Origin: Firmicutes bacterium CAG:822
GTDB lineage: Bacteria > Bacillota_I > Bacilli_A > RF39 > UBA660
Assembly: GCA_000432855.1 (NCBI GenBank)
Contig: HF990860.1
Span: 1-47,798 of the forward strand
DNA length: 47,798 bases
Direction of reading: 5' to 3'
Every line of letters starts with the position of its first letter. Positions within the stretch are counted from its first letter, which is position 1. The position numbers and the translations under genes are program-made. Shown in pieces: positions 37,308 through 45,017 of the stretch. The notes beneath the pieces were generated by a model. That model had not been told where the DNA came from. It ran no database searches and saw only the letters and a program-made list of their open reading frames with translations.

Positions 37308-40190
37308 TCAATTCAACTTTATTATTTTACTGGCAACTATCTGATACTGATCATACCTTTTTTCAATTTTACCAGTTATTTTTAAAATATCACCTAAATT
37401 AATTGTCGGCATTACTTGATAAACTCTTGGAAAAACGACAATATCAACTTGAGATAATTCATCACTACCCGTAATAAACATCATCTTATCTTTATTTTTA
37501 GTATCTATTTCCTTAGTTTTATCAACGTAGACAATTGCTTCAACCATCCTATCAAAATAACTACTAATTTCTTTTAATTCAATGGCCTTAGGATTTTGTT
37601 TTTTGTATTCAGTGATTGGATGATTACTTAAATAAAATCCAAATACTTCTAGTTCTTTTTGCATTAACTCTTTTTTAGATGATTCTGGATATTGTTCGAG
37701 TTCTGGTTTGAAAGTATCATCGGAAACATAAGATCCTATTTCACTATAATTTACAATAACATCGAGATTTTGAATTAAGGTGTTTTTATTAAAGCCAAAG
37801 GAATCAAAAGTTCCAGCATAGATTAAATTTTCTAAGGTTTTAGAATTAATTGGTCCCCCATAGCAACGTGCGACAAAATCAAAAATATCTTTGAATTTGC
37901 CCTTTTCTCTTTCTTTTAATATGGTTCTAGCGGCATTTACACCAACATTTTTAATATTAGTTAATGGGAAGATGATACTATTATTTATAGTTTCATAGCT
38001 ATCTGTACTTAAATTAATATCTGGTTTACGAATAGAAATAGTGTTTTTTGCACACTCATAAATATATTCTTTAGTTTTTATTTCACTATTAATGGCACTA
38101 GATAGTAAATGTTTCATAAATAGTTTTGGATAATGAGCTTTAAGATAAGCCATACGATAAGATATCATGGCATAAGCGACAGAATGCGAACGGTTAAAGC
38201 CATAGTCAGCAAATTTAAAAATCATGTTATAAACTTTTAGTGCTAAATCGTTATCATAACCTTTTTGAACACTACCTTTGATAAACTTATCTTTTTCTTT
38301 TAAGAGTATACTTTCGCTTTTTTTACTCATGGCTCTTCTTAGTAAATCGGCTTCAGCTAAGGTATATCCGGCCATAACGCTTGCTATTTGCATAATCTGT
38401 TCTTGATAGACAATTATTCCATAGGTTGGTTTTAAGATTGGTTCTAGATCTTCGTGGAAATAATCGATCTTTTCTAAACCTTTCTTTCTTCTGATATAGG
38501 AATCGATGTTTTTCATCGGTCCTGGGCGGAAAAGGGCCAAAGCGGAAACGATATCTTCAAAAGTTGTCGGTTTAAATTTCTGTAAGAATTTTTTCATTCC
38601 TTCTGATTCAAATTGGAAAATACCAACAGTATTTACGGTAGTAAAGATATTTAGAGCTTCATAGTCATCTTCAGGAATGGTATCGAACTCTAAATCATCT
38701 ATTTCTTTTAAAATGTTAGTAATTAAAGTTAGATTTTTTAAACCTAAGAAATCCATTTTTAATAAACCTAATTCTTCTAGATGATCTTTATCATACTCAG
38801 TCGCATAAAATTCATCATGGGTTTTATCTAAAGGAATGTAATCATCTAAGTCGTATTTAGACATGACGATACCAGCGGCGTGCAAGGAAGTATGCCTTTT
38901 TAAACCTTCAAATTTTGAAGCTATTTTATAAACTGGTTTAAATTCTTGATTCATCTCTAAATATCTTTTGACTTTTGGGTTTTGATAGTTCTGCTTTAAG
39001 GAAAGTTTAGAGTCTAAAAGTTTACTTAAATTATCGACTTTCTTTTGATCAATATCTAAGGTACGGCAAATGTCTTTGACAGCTTGTTTAGCCGCTAAGG
39101 TACCAAAGGTAACGATTAGAGCAACTCTTTTTAGACCATATTTATGCATACAGTATTCGATAACTTCTTCTCTTCTCGTGTCTTCAAAATCGACATCGAT
39201 ATCAGGCATAGTAATTCTTTCGGGATTTAAAAATCGTTCAAAAAGCAAATTGTATTTTAAGGGATCAATAGTTGTGATATTTAGACAATACGCAACTAAA
39301 GAACCGGCCGCGCTTCCCCTACCCGGTCCGACTAAAATGCCATGGGTTTTAGCAAAATTAATGTAATCAGCAACGATTAAAAAGTAGTCACAGAAGCCCA
39401 TTTCATTTATGATTTCTAATTCGTGTTTTAATCTAACCGCATATTTTCTTGGGGCAGATGCACCAAATATATGTTTCATGCCTTCGATGCAAGCTTTTTT
39501 TAACTCTTCATAGGCATCTTTATCTTTATCAAATACTGGAAGTAAATCTTGACGGGTTTTAATTTTGACATCACATAAACTTACTAAAAGTTCATTATTT
39601 TTAGATGGCTTTTCTAGAGGAAAAAGACTAACATTAGTAAAGGTTTCGTCTATTTCATTTACTTTTTTTCCATCTTTAATGGCTTTAAGATATTTTAAAT
39701 AATTTTCATCTTCTTTATTTATACATAGAATTTCATTCATGTATAAAATGTTGGTAGCTTTAATTTTAGATTTTTGTTCATCATTTTTATAAGTGATAAA
39801 AATATATTTGTATAGTTTTTTTAGTTCATTATATATGTTCCGACTCTCGTAAGGAACAAGACAAATTAAATCAGATGAATATTTCGATAGGTCATCAATA
39901 GTTAGTTTTTTTTCTGATTTGGTAGTTGTAATTTTCATGAGGTTTTTATAACCATCATAATTCATCGCATAAAAGATTATTTTTTCTGGTAGGGATATTT
40001 CTAAACCGATAATTGGTTTGATATTGTGTTTAGTGCAGGCAACATAAAAATCTAAGACACCGTACATGTTGTCATCAGTAATAGTTAAAGCTTGAATATT
40101 ATTTTCGTGTGCTACTTTAACTAAATCATTAATATTAATCATGCTTTTTAAAAGTGAATTACATGTTTTTATATTAAGTGGTGCGTACAT
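37308..40190 (-). CDS. dnaE: DNA polymerase III alpha subunit, DnaE type
   Basis: The 960-aa protein has an N-terminal PHP-like domain (1-about 200), palm and fingers with GPGRGSAAGSLVAYCLN and catalytic Asp residues in MPDIDVDFED, FGTLAAKQAVKDICR, and a C-terminal OB domain. It lacks the KOW/exonuclease parts of PolC and is shorter than the roughly 1100 residues of Bacillus DnaE. The PHP metal ligands are lost: the usual HxHxxxS start reads NIKTCNS and the next His is Asp (ITDDNMYG). GAGGAGGGG precedes the ATG. In Bacillota DnaE works beside PolC, extending RNA primers. Confidence 0.92.
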   Translation of the reverse strand: MYAPLNIKTCNSLLKSMININDLVKVAHENNIQALTITDDNMYGVLDFYVACTKHNIKPIIGLEISLPEKIIFYAMNYDGYKNLMKITTTKSEKKLTIDDLSKYSSDLICLVPYESRNIYNELKKLYKYIFITYKNDEQKSKIKATNILYMNEILCINKEDENYLKYLKAIKDGKKVNEIDETFTNVSLFPLEKPSKNNELLVSLCDVKIKTRQDLLPVFDKDKDAYEELKKACIEGMKHIFGASAPRKYAVRLKHELEIINEMGFCDYFLIVADYINFAKTHGILVGPGRGSAAGSLVAYCLNITTIDPLKYNLLFERFLNPERITMPDIDVDFEDTRREEVIEYCMHKYGLKRVALIVTFGTLAAKQAVKDICRTLDIDQKKVDNLSKLLDSKLSLKQNYQNPKVKRYLEMNQEFKPVYKIASKFEGLKRHTSLHAAGIVMSKYDLDDYIPLDKTHDEFYATEYDKDHLEELGLLKMDFLGLKNLTLITNILKEIDDLEFDTIPEDDYEALNIFTTVNTVGIFQFESEGMKKFLQKFKPTTFEDIVSALALFRPGPMKNIDSYIRRKKGLEKIDYFHEDLEPILKPTYGIIVYQEQIMQIASVMAGYTLAEADLLRRAMSKKSESILLKEKDKFIKGSVQKGYDNDLALKVYNMIFKFADYGFNRSHSVAYAMISYRMAYLKAHYPKLFMKHLLSSAINSEIKTKEYIYECAKNTISIRKPDINLSTDSYETINNSIIFPLTNIKNVGVNAARTILKEREKGKFKDIFDFVARCYGGPINSKTLENLIYAGTFDSFGFNKNTLIQNLDVIVNYSEIGSYVSDDTFKPELEQYPESSKKELMQKELEVFGFYLSNHPITEYKKQNPKAIELKEISSYFDRMVEAIVYVDKTKEIDTKNKDKMMFITGSDELSQVDIVVFPRVYQVMPTINLGDILKITGKIEKRYDQYQIVASKIIKLN

Positions 40191-40211
40191 AATATCCCCT
40201 CCTCTTTTATT

Positions 40212-40269
40212 TTACTATATTTTTGAGATTTATGCCAAAAGTTGATTATAAATTTACTATATTTTTGTA
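40212..40269. repeat. Direct repeat upstream of dnaE
   Basis: TTTACTATATTTTTG occurs twice, 43 bp apart, in the roughly 175-bp spacer between divergent dnaE and the ClpX-like gene. In such AT-rich DNA it may be chance; a paired operator is possible. Confidence 0.3.
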
Positions 40270-40367
40270 TTTGGCTTTATTTGTATATATTTTGTTTTTA
40301 TTTTTATTTACAATAAATCTAATAAACTGTTATAATTAATTTATAAACTTTGAAAGGATTGACAGAA

Positions 40368-41783
40368 ATGAACCAAGAATTAATACAAGCGTTTTCGGCA
40401 GATTATATTTTAGACAATTTGGGAATTGCTTATATTTATGTGCCAAGACGCGGGATTATTAAAGAAGGTCAAGGGGTTAGAGATTATTATGAGATAGAAT
40501 GCGTCGATATAGGCTTTAGAACTGAAGATTGTACATTTGTATCTTTGATGGAAAATGTCGGTGAAGAATTTGATTTTTACAATAATTTTGATGGAAAAAG
40601 ATTTGTGGTTGATTTTAAACATATTTCCGAGTTATGTGAAGAATACGGTAATTATAAGCCTAAATATTTTGTAAACCTGTTTGAAAAAAAGGTTGGAAAA
40701 TGTTATTTATGGAATTATCAAAACAGTCAATTTGAAGAAATAAAAGAACAAAAATTTTTCAAAGCTAACAAGAAAAAGAAGAAAAAAATAGGTGCTGATT
40801 TAAATATTGTAAAAATGTATAATCAAGTTAGAGAAACAATAATTGCCCAAGATGAACAAGTTAAACAAATTCTCGCATCAGTTTATAAAAATCAGAAAAT
40901 TATTAACTCTTCATTAGATGATAGAACAATAGCAAAATTAAAAGAAAATATAATTGTATATGGACCTACTGGAACTGGTAAAACAGAAATATTAACGCAA
41001 ATAGCTAAGCTTTGTGATGTGCCAATTGTCATTGAAGATGCGACTTCATTTTCAGAAACAGGATATGTTGGAAGAGATGTGTCAGAGATGCTGGGTGATT
41101 TGTATTCTATTGCTGGTAATGATGTTAATTTAGCTGAAAAAGGTATTCTAGTTATTGATGAATTTGATAAGCTTGGTGAAAGTGCTACGGATGGAACGAT
41201 GGAAGGTCCATCTAGAAATGGAGTTCAAAGATCACTTCTAAAAATACTTGATGGAGGAACAATTACTTTTAGGGAAGATAATTACGATGGTAATTTAATT
41301 GATTTTAATACTTCTAAGTTAACTGTGGTGGCTTTAGGGGCTTTTAGCTCTATTAAAAAGAATGATGACTATTCAGATATTTCGACAAAGGATTTTATCG
41401 ATCAAGGTATTATGCGTGAAGTTATGGGAAGATTTTCTAAACTAGTTCCAATGAATCATTTTTCAAAAGATGATTATAAAAGAATTTTACTTGAATCTAA
41501 TTTAAGTCCGATTATTACTTATCAAAAATTATTTGAGGAAATGGGAATTAAATTTTCTTATGATGATGAATTAATCGATTATATAGTTGCAGAAGCGGAA
41601 GCATTAGAATGCGGAGCTAGAAGTTTAAAAACAGTATTTGATGGAATTATAAGTGACGAATTATTTGATGTGTTTGCTGGTAATAAAAAAGAAATACATC
41701 TAACGGTACCTAAAGATCAAAGTAAATCATATGTAGCTAGAAAAAGAGCGGCAGAAAACAGAAAGAAAGTTGGTTTCCATTAA
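40368..41783 (+). CDS. ClpX-like AAA+ ATPase with atypical N-terminal domain
   Basis: The 471-aa protein has an N-terminal region of about 140 residues that lacks the four-Cys zinc finger of ClpX, then a Lys-rich linker. The AAA+ module carries Walker A YGPTGTGKTE, the pore-loop motif TGYVGRDVSEML, Walker B ILVIDEFDKLG, an Arg-finger region (GRFSKLVP) and sensor 2 GARSLK, all very like ClpX. I see no IGF-type ClpP-docking tripeptide, so it may act as an unfoldase without ClpP. ATG 40368 has GAAAGGA 9 nt ahead; an upstream TTG in frame is less likely. The extended -10 GTTATAAT lies just upstream. Confidence 0.8.
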   Translation: MNQELIQAFSADYILDNLGIAYIYVPRRGIIKEGQGVRDYYEIECVDIGFRTEDCTFVSLMENVGEEFDFYNNFDGKRFVVDFKHISELCEEYGNYKPKYFVNLFEKKVGKCYLWNYQNSQFEEIKEQKFFKANKKKKKKIGADLNIVKMYNQVRETIIAQDEQVKQILASVYKNQKIINSSLDDRTIAKLKENIIVYGPTGTGKTEILTQIAKLCDVPIVIEDATSFSETGYVGRDVSEMLGDLYSIAGNDVNLAEKGILVIDEFDKLGESATDGTMEGPSRNGVQRSLLKILDGGTITFREDNYDGNLIDFNTSKLTVVALGAFSSIKKNDDYSDISTKDFIDQGIMREVMGRFSKLVPMNHFSKDDYKRILLESNLSPIITYQKLFEEMGIKFSYDDELIDYIVAEAEALECGARSLKTVFDGIISDELFDVFAGNKKEIHLTVPKDQSKSYVARKRAAENRKKVGFH

Positions 41784-41821
41784 TATCATTACCTATTTTT
41801 CATATAATTACTTATAAATAT

Positions 41822-41850
41822 TTGACTTATCGTAGATATTGTGATAAAGT
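41822..41850 (+). promoter_or_regulatory. Promoter of rpmB
   Basis: TTGACT (41822-41827), 17 nt and TAAAGT (41845-41850) with a TGA extension. Confidence 0.6.
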
Positions 41851-41886
41851 TATATAGCGAAGAAAAAAACTTAAGGAGGGATAATC

Positions 41887-42060
41887 ATGGCAAAAAAAAT
41901 AACAGATACGAAACCTTTATTCGGTAATCGTCGTTCACACGCTTTAAATGCGACTAGACATGCTTTTAAACCAAATTTACAAACAGTAACTATTAATGGT
42001 AAAAAATATAGAGTAACTGCTCGTGAGTTAAAAACTATTAAAAAAATGTTAGCTGCATAA
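41887..42060 (+). CDS. rpmB: 50S ribosomal protein bL28
   Basis: The 57-aa protein (MAKKITDTKPLFGNRRSHAL) matches bL28 and continues NATRHAFKPNLQTV...KKYRVTARELKTI. The N-terminus lacks the Cys pair seen in zinc-binding bL28, so it is the zinc-free form. AAGGAGGG precedes the ATG, and a terminator follows directly. Confidence 0.92.
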   Translation: MAKKITDTKPLFGNRRSHALNATRHAFKPNLQTVTINGKKYRVTARELKTIKKMLAA

Positions 42061-42083
42061 GTCCATGATTATGGACTTTTTTT
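42061..42083 (+). terminator. Terminator of rpmB
   Basis: GTCCAT-GATT-ATGGAC is followed by seven T, starting at the rpmB stop. Confidence 0.85.
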
Positions 42084-42093
42084 CATCCACAAT

Positions 42094-42126
42094 AAAAGAA
42101 AGCCTCGAGAGAAAGAAGGCTTTCTT
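42094..42126 (-). terminator. Terminator of the two-component operon
   Basis: On the minus strand AAGAAAGCC and GGCTTTCTT form a 9-bp stem with a 13-nt loop, followed by T-rich sequence. Confidence 0.7.
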
Positions 42127-43384
42127 ATTTTATTATAAAGGATATCCCGTTTCGTTCGTTTTTAGCGGTTACTTCATACCCTAGTAGGGATAGGGTTTGT
42201 TTAACAATCGATAACCCCAATCCGAACTGACCGTTGATACCTTTTTTGTAAGGAGTAAACATGTCGTCTAAAATGTTTTTATCGATATTTGGTCCATCAT
42301 TATAGAAAGTAATTCGTCTATTTTTAACCGTTATTTTTACTTCCTTTTTCGCATACCTTATAAAATTACTTAAGATATTATCAATAATAGCTTCCCACAT
42401 TTCTGTAGTGCCTTTAAAATCCGTCTTCTTATCCAAAATATCGATTTGCCATTTAATATCTGGCCTAGTCACTTTAAACTTAGATACGGAGTTTTCAAGT
42501 AGGTCAACTATATTGGTTTTACCACTTTTATAATTTTCCATATCTTTAAAATACGTTAATTTATTCAAATATAGTAAGGAGTGTACTTTAATTTCTAATT
42601 TTTTAATTTCTTGTTTTATTATTTTTAGTCCATCTTTTTCATCTTCAACGCCATCTTCGATTGCTTCAATATATGATTTTATAACGGTGAGAGGGGTTTT
42701 AAAATCATGAGAAATATTTTGATACATTTGGTTTTTGTATTCTTCTTGTTTATGTAGGGTAAGTTTCATTTCGTCGATGGCATTAGATAGGACTTTCAAT
42801 TCATCATCTACTTTATAATTATATTTGTCGACGTAGTTATCATTATCTAGATTATCTACTTTTTCTTTTAGATGACGAATCTTTTGGGCGAGGGACTGAC
42901 TCCACCAAGCTACTATAGCAAGCATGAGTAGCAAAGTGATTAAGAGAACTGGGAATAGAGCTTCTAAGATGTCAGCCCGCATTTGACGAATATAGTTATC
43001 ACTAGTTAATGCTATTTTATAACCAAAGTCGTCATTAAGTGTATTATAGTAGTAAGTTTTATTTTGGTAAGTGAATTTACCATATTCCCCGTTTATGTTT
43101 TCTAAAATCTGATTAGCTTTAAGATCTATGACTTCACCCAAGTTACTAGAAACTGTAATAACATCATCTTTTTCATAAATATAAGCTACACTACTATCTA
43201 TTTCAGTGGCAATCGAGTCATCACTTATGATATCTAGTGGAGTTTGTAAGTAAAGATAGATGTTTTTTTCATAAAACGGTATTAAGACTTTTGGGAGTAT
43301 AATCGCAAAACTTATATATATAAGAGCAAACATAATCAAGACGATAGTTAAGATTTGACGGTATAAATTATGTCTTAAATTCAT
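42125..43384 (-). CDS. Sensor histidine kinase
   Basis: The 419-aa protein has a membrane helix (about 9-32), an extracellular sensor of about 110 residues, a second helix (about 140-162), a HAMP-like segment, the phospho-acceptor box QNISHDFKTPLTVIKSYIEA, an N-box (about NILSNFIRYAKKE) and the G-box GQFGLGLSIVKQTL. It pairs with the response regulator whose stop overlaps its ATG by 4 nt. The signal sensed is unknown. Confidence 0.9.
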   Translation of the reverse strand: MNLRHNLYRQILTIVLIMFALIYISFAIILPKVLIPFYEKNIYLYLQTPLDIISDDSIATEIDSSVAYIYEKDDVITVSSNLGEVIDLKANQILENINGEYGKFTYQNKTYYYNTLNDDFGYKIALTSDNYIRQMRADILEALFPVLLITLLLMLAIVAWWSQSLAQKIRHLKEKVDNLDNDNYVDKYNYKVDDELKVLSNAIDEMKLTLHKQEEYKNQMYQNISHDFKTPLTVIKSYIEAIEDGVEDEKDGLKIIKQEIKKLEIKVHSLLYLNKLTYFKDMENYKSGKTNIVDLLENSVSKFKVTRPDIKWQIDILDKKTDFKGTTEMWEAIIDNILSNFIRYAKKEVKITVKNRRITFYNDGPNIDKNILDDMFTPYKKGINGQFGLGLSIVKQTLSLLGYEVTAKNERNGISFIIK

Positions 43385-44034
43385 GATAATCTATACCCAT
43401 ATCCATAAATGGTATTCAATCTTAGTTTAGGCATTTTCTTTCTTAGTCTTCTGACTAGGTCATCCACTACCCTGTCACTACCGAAATAGTTATCACCCCA
43501 AACAGTTTGTAAGATATGACTTCTTGAGAATGATTTGTTTTTGTTTTGGACTAGCATTAATAGTAGGTCGAATTCCAAAGTAGTGAGAGAAAGTTCTTTA
43601 GATTCATCTTTGACTAGCCTTTTATCAACATCAATTTCATAAGTATCATACATTATCTTTTGGGTTTGCCCCATATAAGCTCTTTTTATAATATTATTAA
43701 CTCTTAACACCAGTTCTTTTGGTGAATATGGCTTAGTTACGTAATCATCACTTCCTAACTCTAAGCCTATAATTTTATCTAAGTCTTGATCTCTAGCAGA
43801 TGTAAATATTACTGGAACGTCATCACTTTCTCTTATTTTTTTTATAATGTCATAGCCACTTACTTCGTCGCCTAACATTATATCTAATATCCATAAATCA
43901 GCTTTATCAGCTACATGATTTAAAGCATCGGTTCCGTTATAATATTGAACTACTTCATAACCTGCTCTTTCTAAATAAGACTTAATAAGATCGTTTAAAT
44001 TTTTTTCATCTTCAACTAAACAAATTTTATACAT
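43381..44034 (-). CDS. OmpR-family response regulator
   Basis: The 217-aa protein has a receiver domain with phospho-acceptor Asp51 in LWILDIMLGDE, acidic residues in VEDEKN and Lys in YVTKPYSP, then a winged-helix DNA-binding domain (about 125-217; LTTLEFDLLLMLVQNKNKSF and DRVVDDLVRRLRKK). A TATACT -10 lies about 20 nt upstream. No target genes adjoin it apart from the kinase, and its operator is not recognisable. Confidence 0.92.
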   Translation of the reverse strand: MYKICLVEDEKNLNDLIKSYLERAGYEVVQYYNGTDALNHVADKADLWILDIMLGDEVSGYDIIKKIRESDDVPVIFTSARDQDLDKIIGLELGSDDYVTKPYSPKELVLRVNNIIKRAYMGQTQKIMYDTYEIDVDKRLVKDESKELSLTTLEFDLLLMLVQNKNKSFSRSHILQTVWGDNYFGSDRVVDDLVRRLRKKMPKLRLNTIYGYGYRLS

Positions 44035-44180
44035 TATTATCGCCTCATTTATAGTATAACACTATTTTTTCTTTCGGTCATCTATCACGTCCTTTCTAAG
44101 AGCCTTTCATCTTTGCTCTGTAATAATCATACTAAATCATTATGGTGGAATTTTGATAAAAATATGGGAAATTGTGGTAA

Positions 44181-44212
44181 AGAAAAAGAAACAAGATTAT
44201 TCTCGTTTCTTT
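44181..44212 (-). terminator. Terminator of the surface-protein operon
   Basis: On the minus strand AAAGAAACGAG pairs with CTTGTTTCTTT (one mismatch) around a 6-nt loop, followed by TTCTTT. Confidence 0.65.
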
Positions 44213-44225
44213 GCCTTGTAAATAC

Positions 44226-45008
44226 TTATATTTCTTTTGCCTCTTGTAAATATTGCTTAAGTCTATTATCGGAAGCAGTTATATTAACTTGTGCTGAAAA
44301 ATTACAATTACCATAAGTTTCTCCTTGTAATGCTCCTATAAATGATAGTAAATTATCGCCACCAACTAATTCCTGATTAACATAACATAGAGTGCCAGTG
44401 GTTGTCTCTTTTAATGTATTATCATAGTCGTTCAAATGATTGTCTAATACTTGCATGGCTTTTACCTGACTTTTAAACAGATCTACTTCGGCTTCAACAC
44501 TTTGCGAAACTTCTTCTACATCATATGTTGTAAGGCTATTTGTTAAATTTATTAAGTCATGTAAATATAATGCATAATAATAACTTGTAATTTCAACTGT
44601 TTGGCATACTTGATTATCTTGCCTTTTAGTGTCTATAATTTCATATTGTAAATTATCCAAATACTTTTTTTCAACTTTTTGAGCTAACTTTTCTTGCAAA
44701 TCTATGTACTCATTTAATCCATATTGTTCAATTACTTCTTCTGATGGTCTATTTCGCAGATATGAATTTGGACCAACATTAATATGAATATTAGATACTT
44801 TTTTCCCAATCAATGAAGTTATTTTATCATATGTTATATCATCACTTTCTATAGTGTCTATATTGCTATTAGTAAGCTTTGTAGTTTCTTGTACTTCTTC
44901 TTTCGTAATTTTTTTGTCATTTTGGTTGTTTAATACTAAAATCATTGCAATAATTGTAAGACACAATACTGCTATTATTATAATGATAAGTTTCTTGTTT
45001 TTTTTCAT
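44226..45008 (-). CDS. Membrane-anchored protein, unknown function
   Basis: The 260-aa protein has a basic start and one membrane helix (MKKNKKLIIIIIAVLCLTII), then an extracellular, mostly helical domain (EEVIEQYGLNEYIDLQEKLA, later VSQSVEAEVDLFKSQVKAMQ) with three Cys outside the membrane. I recognise no family. GGAGG precedes the ATG. It starts 9 nt after the giant repeat protein gene, so it is coexpressed and may help its display or attachment. Confidence 0.6.
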   Translation of the reverse strand: MKKNKKLIIIIIAVLCLTIIAMILVLNNQNDKKITKEEVQETTKLTNSNIDTIESDDITYDKITSLIGKKVSNIHINVGPNSYLRNRPSEEVIEQYGLNEYIDLQEKLAQKVEKKYLDNLQYEIIDTKRQDNQVCQTVEITSYYYALYLHDLINLTNSLTTYDVEEVSQSVEAEVDLFKSQVKAMQVLDNHLNDYDNTLKETTTGTLCYVNQELVGGDNLLSFIGALQGETYGNCNFSAQVNITASDNRLKQYLQEAKEI

Positions 45009-45017
45009 TTAAACCTC

